This document shows, one piece after another, positions 43,712 to 53,061 of a stretch of 64,000 nucleotides of DNA (positions are counted from its first letter, which is position 1; each line of letters begins with the position of its first letter). The stretch comes from Palsa-883 sp963847615. GTDB taxonomy: Bacteria; Pseudomonadota; Alphaproteobacteria; Acetobacterales; Acetobacteraceae. Below the pieces are notes generated by a model. The model was given only the letters and a program-made list of their open reading frames with translations, ran no database searches and had not been told where the DNA came from. Location of the stretch: contig CAWKAN010000024.1 in NCBI GenBank assembly GCA_963847615.1, positions 45,854-109,853 on the forward strand, given 5' to 3'. The position numbers and the translations under genes are program-made.

Positions 43712-45322
43712 ATGCCGGACATTGGCTGGATCGGCCGACGCGATGTGGTGCGCCTGCTGGGGCTCGGCGGCGCGGCGCTGGCGGCGGGACTGCCGGAGCG
43801 GGTGCATGCGGCAAGCAGCGGCGGCACGCTGGTGCTGGGCATCGACATCAGCGATACCATCACCTTCGATCCGGCGCGCGAGGCGCAGTACACCGCGCCG
43901 CTCAGTCTGCGCGCGGCCTATGAATCGCTGGTGACGATGTCGCCCGGCGACTACCTGGAGGTGAAGCCGGCGCTGGCGAAATCCTGGGCGCGCACCGCGG
44001 CCGGCAAGGGCTGGCGGTTCCATTTGGCAGAGGCCAAGTTCAACAGCGGCAATCCGGTCACGGCCGAGGACGTGAAATGGACGTTCGACCGGCTGATCAA
44101 CCTGAAGGACCAGCCGTCGCAATACGTCACGAATGTTTCGGTAGTGAACGCGGTCGATCCGCACACGCTCGACATCATGCTGGTCGATCCCACCCAGCCG
44201 ATCCTGGCGATCCTGTCGGGGCCGAATTTCGCCGTGATGGAGCGCAAGGCGGTGGAGGCGCAGGGCGGCACCGCGGCCAAGGATGCGCCCACCGCCGACA
44301 AGGCAACGCAGTGGCTGAACCAGCATTCCGCCGGCGCCGGGCCGTTCACCCTGGTGGGCTGGACCCGCGGCGCGCAGATCCTGCTGACCCGCAACCCGCA
44401 CTACTTCCGCGGCCCGGTGCATTTCGAGCACGTGGTCGTGCGCCACATGGGCGACAGCGCGACGCAGCTCCTGGCGATCAAGCGCGGCGACATCGGCGTC
44501 GCGTTCAACCTGATCCCGGAACAGATCGCCACGCTGAAGGACAACAAGCAGCTCCGCGTCGAGGGGCTGCGCAGCCTCGACTACGTCTACATGGCGCTGA
44601 CCAACGAGCCGGAGTTCAACAAGGCGCTGGCGGTGAAGGAAGCCCGCCAGGCGATCGCCTGCGCCATCGACTACGACGGCATCATCGAGCACCTGCTCGG
44701 CGGCAAGGCGATGCGCTGCGCCAGCTTCATCCCGATCGGGCTGTATGGCTCGACCGAGGCGACGACGAAGCAGTACGGCTGGCAGCAGGACCTGGACCGC
44801 TCGAAGCAGTTGCTGCAGCAGGCGGGGTTCCCGGACGGGTTCAGTTTCAAGATCAGCTATGGCGATGCCGCGGTGTCCGGCCTGTCCTACGCGGTGCTGG
44901 CGCAGAAGCTGCAATCGGACCTGGCACGGGTCGGGATCAAGGTGGTGCTGGACCCGATCGACCAGGTGAATCTGCGCACGCAGTACACCACCGGCAAGTC
45001 GCAGGGCGGCGTGCTGACCTTCTGGAATCCATCCGGCGTTGAAACGGACCAGTGGGCCCAGGCCAGCGTGCGGCGGGTGGCCAAGCGCATCCACTGGACG
45101 CCCGATCCGGCGCTGATCAAGACGGTCAACGAGGCGGCGGCGGAACAGGACGCGGCGAAGCGCTCGGCGCTGTATGTGGACTACGAGAAGGCGCTGATCG
45201 ACCAGGCGAGCCTGCTGATCCTGTTCCAGCCGATCTACCAATTCGCGGTGCGCAATACGCTGAAGACCTTCCCGCTGACCGCGGCCGGCTGGGAGGCGGA
45301 GCTGTACGAGGCGACGACGTAG
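43712..45322 (+). CDS. Peptide-type ABC transporter solute-binding protein (DppA-like), Tat signal
   Basis: A 536-residue SBP_bac_5 family protein. The N-terminus WIGRRDVVRLLGLGGAALAA, ending ERVHAA, is a twin-arginine signal, so it is exported folded. Then TLVLGIDISDTITFDPAREA, the family block NPVTAEDVKWTFDRLIN, GAGPFTLVGWTRGAQILLTR and NPHYFRGPVHFEHVVVRHMG. GGAGGGG precedes the ATG. It delivers a peptide or peptide-like ligand to the divergently encoded permeases. Which ligand cannot be inferred; the pdxA-like gene beyond the operon may hint at a small acid or amine. Confidence 0.9.
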   Translation: MPDIGWIGRRDVVRLLGLGGAALAAGLPERVHAASSGGTLVLGIDISDTITFDPAREAQYTAPLSLRAAYESLVTMSPGDYLEVKPALAKSWARTAAGKGWRFHLAEAKFNSGNPVTAEDVKWTFDRLINLKDQPSQYVTNVSVVNAVDPHTLDIMLVDPTQPILAILSGPNFAVMERKAVEAQGGTAAKDAPTADKATQWLNQHSAGAGPFTLVGWTRGAQILLTRNPHYFRGPVHFEHVVVRHMGDSATQLLAIKRGDIGVAFNLIPEQIATLKDNKQLRVEGLRSLDYVYMALTNEPEFNKALAVKEARQAIACAIDYDGIIEHLLGGKAMRCASFIPIGLYGSTEATTKQYGWQQDLDRSKQLLQQAGFPDGFSFKISYGDAAVSGLSYAVLAQKLQSDLARVGIKVVLDPIDQVNLRTQYTTGKSQGGVLTFWNPSGVETDQWAQASVRRVAKRIHWTPDPALIKTVNEAAAEQDAAKRSALYVDYEKALIDQASLLILFQPIYQFAVRNTLKTFPLTAAGWEAELYEATT

Positions 45323-45630
45323 TCCCCAGCGTCACGGATTCTGCGGCGATTTCGCGACCCGCTTGCGGTACTCTACCGAGGTCGCAGGCGGACACGGAAC
45401 AAGCGCACTATGAGCAGCCCGGGGCACTGCTACCGCTGCGCAGGGGTTCTGCCCGCTTGCCGGTGGCTTGATCGCGGCGCTGGGAACGCCTGACGCTCGA
45501 CGACGGCCGCGCGCATGAGCGGCGCGCCGGGCTTGCGCTGCATCGCCTCGGTTTCTCCAGGGCTGTTACGATGTGGTGCGTTGCAGGCGCGTTGACACGT
45601 CCGTAACCATCTGTCCGCGGCACCGCGAAG
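45323..45630. other. Gene-free interval after the solute-binding protein gene
   Basis: About 300 bp with no gene, RNA or repeat that I can support. A T-rich terminator is not apparent, but GC-rich stems are possible throughout. Confidence 0.35.
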
Positions 45631-45833
45631 CAAGAATTTCGCTCTTATGGCGTTGACTGTTGGACGACCCGTAGGGCGGAAAAGCGCAGCGCCTTCCGCC
45701 ACCGCCGGGCGAGCCGCTCGCATCTGCCGACGTCCCCAACAACATATCCCGCCACCGTCCGACAGAGCAAGACGCTGCGCTTTTCCGCCCTACGGGGCCG
45801 TCCAACAGTCAACGCCATATGAGCCAAGAATTT
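45631..45833. mobile_element. MITE-like element with long inverted repeats
   Basis: The left arm (about 45631-45703: CAAGAATTTCGCTCTTATGG, CGTTGACTGTTGGACG, GTAGGGCGGAAAAGCGCAGC) is complementary to the right arm (about 45769-45833) with a few mismatches and an intervening loop of about 65 bp. There is no open frame. The inner arm end is the same GTAGGGCGGAAAAGCGCAGC as in the hairpin near 39.5 kb. Target duplications are not clear. Confidence 0.75.
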
Positions 45834-46337
45834 TGACGCAGATGAAGCAAGGCGATGTACGCCGATGCACGCAGATAGCGAGCGGCTGAATGATCTGTCG
45901 GGGCAGATGATCGGCTGGGCGTTCGGCGTGCTCGATGCGCCTGGGGCCGGGTTCCTGGAGAAGGTCCATGAGAATGCGTCGGCTTTTGCAGTTCGTGCGG
46001 CCGGCCTATTGGTTGTGCAGCAATGTGGCGCCAGGGTGCACGACCATGACGTGGTGGTCGGCGACGACTTCGTGGACCTGCGGGTCGAGAACGCGCTTCC
46101 GGTCTAGCTGAAGACCGTCAAGGCGCTGGACGAGGCACGCATGCCCCGGCTTCTTGACCCTTGGGTCGGATGCAATGTGCCAATGACCGCAAGGCGACCG
46201 GCCCGCAGCTCTGTCCGCTGGTTGATTTCGGCAAGCCGCGCCAGGAGACCAAACGCGTGGCGCACGACCGGTGAACCGCACGGACCCATCGGCGTGCATC
46301 GGCGTGCATCGCCTTGCTTCATCTGCGGTAAATTCTT
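45827..46337. repeat. Inverted repeats enclosing the GxxExxY gene remnant
   Basis: The left copy at 45827-45875 (AAGAATTTT, CGCAGATGAAGCAAGGCGAT, ACGCCGATGCACGC) and the right copy at 46290-46337 are reverse complements with few mismatches. They enclose exactly one gene remnant. A related short repeat stands alone at 16072-16096. Confidence 0.8.
45865..46273 (+). pseudogene. GxxExxY-family protein, decayed
   Basis: The frame opens with LNDLSGQMIGWAFGVLDAPG and GAGFLEKVHENASAFAVRAA; GFLEKVH is the GxxExxY motif with the Tyr changed to His. DDFVDLRVENALPV leads to a premature TAG at 46105. Beyond it the family sequence continues as LKTVKALDEAR and, after a disturbed stretch, ATGPQLCPLVDFGKPRQETK with RVAHDR and a stop. 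The gene is therefore interrupted by a nonsense codon and a small insertion or rearrangement. GxxExxY proteins have a suspected nuclease-like fold and no settled role. Flanking inverted repeats suggest that the gene travelled as a cassette. Confidence 0.72.
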
Positions 46338-46623
46338 TCCTGTCCTACCGCGCCACAAGCGCGCAACGCGGACCAGGGTCGCAGGCGATCGCGGCCCCCC
46401 GGAGCCACGGCCAGACTGTGCTGAACCGGTCAGGATCACGGTGCAGGGGTACTCGGTCATCTGCGTCACCGATCTTGTGGCGACGTCGCGACTTGCTTGG
46501 GACGCTGTCGGGGACAATCGACGGAGCATGAATCCAGGCAATATCAACGACACGGAGCACCAGTCGGGGCGTTCCCGACCGCCGCCGGCGGCGATAGTCC
46601 CGCGCCGGCGTGACAAATCCGGG
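46338..46623. other. Interval without a recognised gene
   Basis: The sequence is between the right inverted repeat of the GxxExxY cassette and the stop of the XRE regulator gene. Nothing in it can be supported as a feature. Confidence 0.35.
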
Positions 46624-47025
46624 CTAGCGAACCTGCCCCGCCGCGCGGCGCAGCCGCGGTTTCGGGCGCGGCGCGGTGGCGTCCAGGATGGCGTGCAGCG
46701 CCGCCACCGTCTCCGGCGGCAGCCGGTGGATGCCCTGCGCGATCCGGTTCGCCAGCGCGGTCTGTTCCGGGGTCAATCCGGCCGTGTTGACGCTGACCCG
46801 CGGGTGCGACAGCCGCGCCAGTCGCGCCAGCTCCTCGGCGTCGTCCCAGATCAGCCCGAACACCTCGTTGACCTGGTGCACCAGCCCGGCGCTCGGCGCG
46901 CCCCGCTTGCCGTGCTCCAGCGCCGAGAGATAGGCCGCCGAGACCTGCAGCTCGGCGGCCAGGCGCTTCAGCGTCATGCCGCGCTGCTGGCGCAGGGCGC
47001 GCACCCGGGCGCCGAACGGCGTCAT
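46624..47025 (-). CDS. XRE-family transcriptional regulator
   Basis: A 133-residue protein with a helix-turn-helix at residues 7-60: RVRALRQQRGMTLKRLAAEL, then VSAAYLSALEHGKRGAPSAG. The rest (VNEVFGLIWDDAEELARLAR) is a helical dimerisation part. The start overlaps the stop of the Smr gene (ATGA), so both are translated from one message. The target is unknown; autoregulation of the Smr-XRE pair is the simple guess. Confidence 0.85.
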   Translation of the reverse strand: MTPFGARVRALRQQRGMTLKRLAAELQVSAAYLSALEHGKRGAPSAGLVHQVNEVFGLIWDDAEELARLARLSHPRVSVNTAGLTPEQTALANRIAQGIHRLPPETVAALHAILDATAPRPKPRLRRAAGQVR

Positions 47026-47717
47026 CGGCGCCGCCGCAGCAACAGCCGCACCGCGCCCGGGTTGGCGGCGTGCGGATGCGCGGCCCCCAGCACCAGCGGG
47101 CGGATGTCCGGGCGGTTGAGCCAGTGCGGAAACTCGCGCCGGATCACGCCGGGGGCCTCGCCGCCGGTGCGTCCGCCAGTGCCACCGGCGCTGCCCCCCG
47201 CGGGCCAATCGGCGCTGCCGCGCCCGGTGACAATCTCGACGCAGCGCAGGCCCTCGGCGTGTGCGCCGCGCAGGAACCCGCTCAACGCCTGGAATGCGCG
47301 CTGCGCCGTCATGCCGTGCAGATCGAGCCGGCGGGACGCCGCCAGCCTGCCGCTGCGGAAGCGCTGCCAGGTCGCCTTGTCGACGCCGGCGGGCGGCCCG
47401 CCGACGGTCAGCGGCGCGCGCCCGGCAGCTTGCCGCGCAGCGGGTTCAGCCTGGAGCCGGGCGCCAGCCCGCACCGGCGCGGTCGCCCGATCCGACCGCG
47501 CCGCCTCGGGGCCGGCCGTCGCGGGCGCGCCGGATGCGCCGCCGGATGGCGAGCCGCGGCCGGAGGGCGGGACGGCGCCAGCTGGCGGGACAGCTCCCGC
47601 GGACGGGGCGGTGGCCGCTGGCGGGGCGCGGCCCGACAGCGGCGCGACGTGCCGGGCGAAGCCGGTCCAGGCGGCGCGGTCGGCCTCGCTCAGCCGCGGC
47701 TTGCGGCCCGCCATCAT
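47022..47717 (-). CDS. Smr/MutS2-C-type domain protein
   Basis: A 231-residue protein: a charged N-terminus (AGRKPRLSEADRAAWTGFAR), a low-complexity Ala/Pro/Gly stretch (residues 25-85), then VDKATWQRFRSGRLAASRRL followed by the Smr core DLHGMTAQRAF and CVEIVTGRGS. The DLHG and TGxG motifs mark Smr domains, which nick DNA or cleave RNA. The region after TGRGS has a Gly/Ala-rich insertion before GVIRREFPHWLN. It overlaps the XRE gene by four bases and follows the MFS gene by 9 bp, so a three-gene operon is possible. Confidence 0.85.
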   Translation of the reverse strand: MMAGRKPRLSEADRAAWTGFARHVAPLSGRAPPAATAPSAGAVPPAGAVPPSGRGSPSGGASGAPATAGPEAARSDRATAPVRAGARLQAEPAARQAAGRAPLTVGGPPAGVDKATWQRFRSGRLAASRRLDLHGMTAQRAFQALSGFLRGAHAEGLRCVEIVTGRGSADWPAGGSAGGTGGRTGGEAPGVIRREFPHWLNRPDIRPLVLGAAHPHAANPGAVRLLLRRRR

Positions 47718-47726
47718 GCCCGGGCC

Positions 47727-48998
47727 TCACCCACGGCGGCGCCCCGGCAGGCACAGCAGCGCGGTGCCGAGCAACGCCAGCACGCCCAGCGCGGCATAGG
47801 CGCCGGCGTAGCCATGCAGCTGCGTCACCGCCAGGCCAAAGCCCGAGGGGATCACGGTCACGCCGAAGAACATCAGCGCGGTGCCGAGGCCGGTGGCCTC
47901 GGTGCGCCGCGCACCGCCAAGGCGCGCCCATTCGGCATAGGCGATGCCGGTGTAGCCGCCGGCCGAGGCGCCGGCGATCGCCGCCACCGCGACGATCGCC
48001 AGCACGCCCCAGTGCGGCCCGAACTGGCCCGCCGCCAGGCAGGCGCCGGCCATGACGAAGCCCTGCAGCGTCAGGGTGCGGGTCGGTGTCAGATACCGGT
48101 CGGCGACCCAGCCCCAGATCGGCCGGCTGACCGCACCGGAGAACTGGTAGGCGGCCAGCGCGCGCCCCGCGCCCACCAGGTCGAAGCCGGCGACGGTGGT
48201 CAGGTGCACCGTCATGAACGCCATGAAACACAGCTGCACGCCGGAGAACAGGAAGCTCGCCACCGCCAGCGGGACCAGCCGCCGGTCCTCGCGCAGCAGG
48301 CGGAACGGCGCCAGGAAGTCGCGCGGACCCGGCAGGCGGCGGCGCGGATCGCGCCCGGCGTCCCAGCGCGGGCGGGGCAATTGCAGCGCCAGGCACAGCA
48401 GCAGGGCGGGGATCACCTCGATCAGCAGGGCGATGCGCCAGCCGGCGGCCACGGTGATCGGCGGCACGATCAGCGAGCCGAGCACGCCGCCCAGCGGCAC
48501 GCCGATCTGGCGCAGCGACATCACCATGTTGAACACGCGCGGCGGCGTCTGCGGCACCAGCAGATGGGTCGCCGCCGGGGCATTGGCGCCGTAGCTCAGG
48601 CCGAGCAGCACCGCGCCCACCGCCAGCCCGGCCAGCGTGCCGGTCGCCGAGGCCAGCAGCATCGCCACCACCGACAGCAGGATCACCTGGCTGACCCGCA
48701 CCGCGCCATGGCGGTGGATGAAACCCGGCGAGCCGAGCGCCGAGACGATGCCGACGCTGTAGACCAGCGAAACGAAGGTGCCGATCAGCGTGCCGGGCAC
48801 ATGCAGGTCGTGCGCGACCTCGGGCGCCGCGGCGGGCAGCGACAGCATCGCCATGGTCGCCAGCGTCTGCACCGCCAGGGTGGCCGCGAGCGGCCAGATC
48901 GGCATGGCGCGCAGCGTGGTGGGCGCGGTCGGCGGTGGCGGAGCGGTGGCGGCGGCGAGCCCGGAGGCGGTCGGGCTACGGTTCGCGGGGCGGTGCAT
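47727..48998 (-). CDS. MFS transporter
   Basis: A 423-residue protein with about 12 hydrophobic segments, e.g. PIWPLAATLAVQTLATMAML, LAGLAVGAVLLGLSYGANAP, GWRIALLIEVIPALLLCLAL and VLAIVAVAAIAGASAGGYTG. The segment MSLRQIGVPLGGVLGSL with its RQxGxxxG pattern after helix 4 fits MFS efflux or uptake carriers. The first 30 residues are Pro/Ala-rich; a shorter start at MPIWPLAA is possible. The substrate is unknown. Confidence 0.85.
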   Translation of the reverse strand: MHRPANRSPTASGLAAATAPPPPTAPTTLRAMPIWPLAATLAVQTLATMAMLSLPAAAPEVAHDLHVPGTLIGTFVSLVYSVGIVSALGSPGFIHRHGAVRVSQVILLSVVAMLLASATGTLAGLAVGAVLLGLSYGANAPAATHLLVPQTPPRVFNMVMSLRQIGVPLGGVLGSLIVPPITVAAGWRIALLIEVIPALLLCLALQLPRPRWDAGRDPRRRLPGPRDFLAPFRLLREDRRLVPLAVASFLFSGVQLCFMAFMTVHLTTVAGFDLVGAGRALAAYQFSGAVSRPIWGWVADRYLTPTRTLTLQGFVMAGACLAAGQFGPHWGVLAIVAVAAIAGASAGGYTGIAYAEWARLGGARRTEATGLGTALMFFGVTVIPSGFGLAVTQLHGYAGAYAALGVLALLGTALLCLPGRRRG

Positions 48999-49308
48999 CG
49001 TGATCCCTTAGCGGAACGCGTGCGGGTGGGCGAGCGGGGGACTGGGCGAGCGGGGGCGTGGAAGCAGGCGGGTAGGAGCAAGCATGGTGCGGCACTTCGG
49101 GGGCGGCCGTCGGGGGGCGGCACCTCGGGGGGCGACGGGACGGGGTCAACCGTGCCGCGCGGCATGCGGCAGGTCCCGGGAACCGGGCCACGAACCGGTG
49201 TTGCTTCCGGATGAAAGGTAGGTGTCTAATCTGTAATCCAACTGCCGAAGGCCGACACTGCTTGGTGCGGACCGTCGCGGACAATAAACCAAATGGGGGA
49301 GGGGCGGG
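48999..49308. other. Divergent intergenic region between two MFS genes
   Basis: A 310-bp region that should hold promoters for both transporter genes. A GGGGGAGGGG ribosome site stands just before the right-hand gene. No regulatory palindrome stands out. Confidence 0.4.
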
Positions 49309-50613
49309 ATGGACCGCACGATCGAACAATCGGCGATGCGCAAGGTGTACTGGCGACTGTTGCCGCTGTGCATGCTGGTATACTTCTTCTGCTACCTCGA
49401 CCGCATCAATGTCAGCTTCGCCGCGCTGACGATGAACAAGGACCTTGGCCTGAACGCCTGGGTCTATGGCCTGAGCTCCACCGCCTTCTACATCGGCTAC
49501 TGCATCTTCGAGGTCCCGAGCAACGTCGTGCTGGAGAAGGTCGGCGCGCGGCTGTGGATCGCGCGGATCATGATCACCTGGGGGCTGATCTCCGGCGCCA
49601 CCGCCTTCGTTGTCGGACCGAACAGCTTCCTGTCGATCCGCCTGCTGCTGGGCGCGGCCGAGGCCGGACTGTTCCCCGGCATCATCCTGCTGTTCACCTA
49701 CTGGTTCCCCGACCACCACCGGGCGCGCATCGTCTCGGGCTTCACCCTGGCGCTGCCGGTGTCGGTGGCGCTCGGCGCGCCGATCTCCACCGCGATCCTC
49801 GGGATGGACGGGTTCCTGGGCGTCGCCGGGTGGAAGTGGATCTACCTGCTGGAGGCGGTCCCGACGGTGCTGATCGGCTTCCTGGTGCTGGCCTGGCTGA
49901 CCGACAAGCCGGCGAAGGCCGCCTGGCTGACCGCCCCGGAACGGGACTGGCTGGTCGGCCGGCTGGAGGCGGAGCGGCGCGCGGTGGAGGCGGGCGGAAA
50001 ATTCAGCCTGTGGCGGGGCCTCACCAACCCGAAGATCCTGCTGCTGTCGGCGAACTACCTGGGCATCGTGACACCGAGCCTGGGGCTGCTGCTGTTCGTG
50101 CCGCAGATCATCAAGTCGCTCGGCGCCACCACCATGGGCACCGGCTATTTCACCATGCTGGCCTATGTCTGCGGCGCCGCCAGCATGCTGTTGTTCGGCT
50201 TCATCTCCGACCGCACCGGCGATCGGCGCTGGACGCTGTTCGTCACCTGCTCGATCGCCACCGGCGGGCTGATCATGGCCGGGCTGACGATGGGGACCTG
50301 GTGGTCGCTGGTCGGCATGTGCCTGTCCACCGCCGGGTTCTACGGCACCAAGGGGCCGTTCTGGTCGATGCCGTCGATGCTGCTGACCGGCACCGCGGCG
50401 GCGGCGGGGCTGGCGTGGATCAACTCGATCGGCAATGTCGGCGGCGCGCTCGGGCCGGCGCTGGTCGGCTGGCTGAAGACCACGACGGGAAGCTACTCGG
50501 GCGGGCTGTATGGGCTGGCGGTGTTCACCGGCCTGGCCGCGCTGCTCGCGCTGTTCGCGTTGAACATTCCGAGTGCGAAGCAGCGTGAGGTGGCGGCCGC
50601 GCCGGCGGAGTGA
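49309..50613 (+). CDS. MFS transporter, anion:cation symporter (ACS) family
   Basis: A 434-residue protein. RLLPLCMLVYFFCYLDRINV is the ACS helix-1 signature, FEVPSNVVLEKVGARLWIAR the helix 2-3 loop, and GAAEAGLFPGIILLFTYWFP the helix-4 block. The family imports carboxylates such as tartrate, galactarate, phthalate or 4-hydroxyphenylacetate with protons. Twelve hydrophobic segments can be traced. The gene is alone; the substrate is likely an organic acid. Confidence 0.9.
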   Translation: MDRTIEQSAMRKVYWRLLPLCMLVYFFCYLDRINVSFAALTMNKDLGLNAWVYGLSSTAFYIGYCIFEVPSNVVLEKVGARLWIARIMITWGLISGATAFVVGPNSFLSIRLLLGAAEAGLFPGIILLFTYWFPDHHRARIVSGFTLALPVSVALGAPISTAILGMDGFLGVAGWKWIYLLEAVPTVLIGFLVLAWLTDKPAKAAWLTAPERDWLVGRLEAERRAVEAGGKFSLWRGLTNPKILLLSANYLGIVTPSLGLLLFVPQIIKSLGATTMGTGYFTMLAYVCGAASMLLFGFISDRTGDRRWTLFVTCSIATGGLIMAGLTMGTWWSLVGMCLSTAGFYGTKGPFWSMPSMLLTGTAAAAGLAWINSIGNVGGALGPALVGWLKTTTGSYSGGLYGLAVFTGLAALLALFALNIPSAKQREVAAAPAE

Positions 50614-50802
50614 GGCGGGCGGGTGGCCGCGGGGTTGCGGTCACCCGCCGGCGCGCTGTTGCGGCGGCGGCCGAGCGGGCCGGCAGCGCAGCGGCGGGCG
50701 GGCCGCGCGGCACGCCACGCGCTTGCCATGGCGCGCCCGGCGAGGCCCCCCCTGGCGCGGCACGGACCAGGCCGGCGCCCGCGGGCGTGTGAGGAATGCG
50801 GG

Positions 50803-52431
50803 CTAGACCAGCCGCGCCTGGCGCACCGCGGCGGCAATGAAGCCGGCGAACAGCGGGTGCGGCGCGAAGGGCTTCGACTTCAGCTCCGGATGGTATTGCA
50901 CGCCGATGAACCAGGGGTGGTCCGGCCGCTCGATGATCTCCGGCAGCACGCCGTCGGGCGACATCCCGGAAAACCGCAGCCCGGTCGATTCCAGGATGGT
51001 GCGGTAGTTGACGTTCACCTCGTAGCGGTGGCGGTGGCGTTCCTCGATGCTGGGCGCGCCGTAGATCTCGCGCACCAGGCTGCTCTCGCTCAGCACGGCG
51101 GGATAGGCGCCGAGGCGCATGGTGCCGCCCAGCTCGCCGCCCTCCAGCCGCCGCTCGATCTGGTTGCCGCGCGCCCATTCGGTCAGCAGGCCGACCACCG
51201 CGATCTCGCACGGGCCGAACTCGGTCGACGAGGCGCCGGCCATCCCGGCCAGGTTGCGCGCCGCCTCGATCACCGCCATCTGCATGCCGAAGCAGATGCC
51301 GAAGAACGGCACCTTGCGTTCGCGGGCGAAGCGCACCGCGGCGATCTTGCCCGGCGTGCCGCGCTCGCCGAAGCCGCCGGGCACCAGGATGCCGTGCACC
51401 CCTTCCAGCCGCTGCACCGTGCCGGGCTGCTCGAACACCTCGCTGTCCACCCAGTCGAGGCAGACCTTCACGCGGTTGGCGATGCCGCCATGCGCCAGCG
51501 CCTCGGCCAGCGATTTGTAGCTGTCGAGCAGGTTGGTGTACTTGCCGACCACGGCGATGCGGACCTCGCCCTCGGGCGTGCGCACGGTCTCGACGATGCG
51601 TTCCCAGCGCGCCAGGTCGGGCTCGTGGTCGAACGGCAGGGCGAAATGGCGCAGCACTTCGCGGTCCATGCCCTCGGCGTGGTAGTTGATCGGCACGTCG
51701 TAGATGGTGTCGACGTCGCGCGCGGTGATCACCGCCTCGGGGCGGACGTTGCAGAACAGCGCGATCTTGCGCCGCTCGGCGTCCGGGATGGCGCGGTCGC
51801 AGCGGCACAGCAGCATCTGCGGCTGGATGCCGACGTTCAGCAGCTCCTTCACGGAGTGCTGCGTCGGCTTGGTCTTCAGCTCGCCGGCCGATTGGATGTA
51901 GGGCACCAGGGTCAGGTGGGCGAACATCGCCCGCTCCGAGGTCAGCTCGTTGCCGAGCTGGCGGATGGCTTCGAGGAACGGCAGGCTTTCGATGTCGCCG
52001 ACGGTGCCGCCGATCTCCACCAGCACGAAGTCATAGCTGCTGGTGGCGTGCAGCACGGTTTCCTTGATCGCGTCGGTGATGTGCGGGATCACCTGCACGG
52101 TGGCGCCCAGGTAGTCGCCGCGCCGCTCCTTGGCGATCACGTCCTGGTAGATGCGCCCGGTGGTGGCGTTGTCCGCCTTGTTGGCGTGCACGCCGGTGAA
52201 CCGCTCGTAATGGCCGAGGTCCAGGTCGGTCTCCGCCCCGTCATCGGTGACGAACACCTCGCCGTGCTGGTAGGGGCTCATGGTGCCCGGGTCGACGTTC
52301 AGGTAGGGGTCGAGCTTGCGCAGCCGCACGGTGTAGCCGCGCGCCTGCAGCAGCGCGCCGAGCGCCGCCGAGGCGATACCCTTGCCCAGGGAGGAGACCA
52401 CGCCGCCGGTGATGAAGACGAACCGCGTCAT
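50803..52431 (-). CDS. pyrG: CTP synthase
   Basis: A 542-residue enzyme, normal length, converting UTP to CTP with glutamine. The synthase domain begins MTRFVFITGGVVSSLGKGIA, then KLDPYLNVDPGTMSPYQHGE and DDGAETDLDLGHYERF. The glutaminase domain has GILVPGGFGERG, the nucleophile Cys in PFFGICFGMQMAV and the His-Glu pair in GVQYHPELKS. All catalytic residues are present. It is divergent from guaB, so two central nucleotide genes share one upstream region. Confidence 0.97.
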   Translation of the reverse strand: MTRFVFITGGVVSSLGKGIASAALGALLQARGYTVRLRKLDPYLNVDPGTMSPYQHGEVFVTDDGAETDLDLGHYERFTGVHANKADNATTGRIYQDVIAKERRGDYLGATVQVIPHITDAIKETVLHATSSYDFVLVEIGGTVGDIESLPFLEAIRQLGNELTSERAMFAHLTLVPYIQSAGELKTKPTQHSVKELLNVGIQPQMLLCRCDRAIPDAERRKIALFCNVRPEAVITARDVDTIYDVPINYHAEGMDREVLRHFALPFDHEPDLARWERIVETVRTPEGEVRIAVVGKYTNLLDSYKSLAEALAHGGIANRVKVCLDWVDSEVFEQPGTVQRLEGVHGILVPGGFGERGTPGKIAAVRFARERKVPFFGICFGMQMAVIEAARNLAGMAGASSTEFGPCEIAVVGLLTEWARGNQIERRLEGGELGGTMRLGAYPAVLSESSLVREIYGAPSIEERHRHRYEVNVNYRTILESTGLRFSGMSPDGVLPEIIERPDHPWFIGVQYHPELKSKPFAPHPLFAGFIAAAVRQARLV

Positions 52432-53061
52432 GGGCGACCCTTATACGGGGGCGAATTGGGCGGAGGGAAGCCCGTCAATCGCACCTCGCCCCTGCGTGCG
52501 CCAGGGGGGTGACGGTCCGGCGCCAGCGCGCCAGCGTGATCGACGCCCCCTCGGTGCCAATGACGATGGCCTGCGCTCGCCGGGCCTGCAGCAGCGACTC
52601 GACGCACGCGGGTCCCGCAAGGCGGACCCGACGCGTTCCCCGCGGCCTCACCCCTTCGCTCCACCCACTCCTTGCCCGGCCGCCCGGCGCATCTAGCGAC
52701 GGCCCTGACGGCTGAGCGATCCGCCAGCGTTGGGCCGTCGGTACGGGTCTTCGTCCGGCGCGCGACCGCCCGCATTTTCCCTGGGCAACCCCGCGCGCGA
52801 TACCAGCTTCCGGGTGCGGGCCGCACGGCTGGGGAACAAGCCCCATGCAACCCCAGGATGGCACTGCAAACGCGCCGACCGGCCGCCGTGGGCCGGCCAT
52901 GACAACCCCGCCGGCGCAGCGATCCCCGCCCCAGCCTGCCCTTGTCCCCCGGCTTCCCCCCTGTTCTGGGTGCAGAGCTGCACGTCGCACCGCATGCTTG
53001 CGGAACCCCCAGCATCCCCGTATGTGGGGGCGCCAAGGTCAGGGAAAGGTCCACCCCGCCG
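52432..53061. other. Divergent pyrG-guaB intergenic region
   Basis: A 630-bp region without an intact gene. A minus-strand stretch resembles low-complexity coding sequence but has no ribosome site, and an upstream extension of guaB (from 52942) lacks family similarity. Promoters for pyrG and guaB must lie here; I cannot point to them, and I see no purine or pyrimidine riboswitch fold. Confidence 0.4.

Noticed and set aside
52432..53061. Riboswitch upstream of guaB or pyrG
   Set aside because: No conserved purine, PRPP or other aptamer core can be traced.
52942..53061. Longer guaB with 40 additional N-terminal residues
   Set aside because: The extra residues (cysteine- and proline-rich) do not match IMP dehydrogenases; the ATG at 53062 gives the standard N-terminus.
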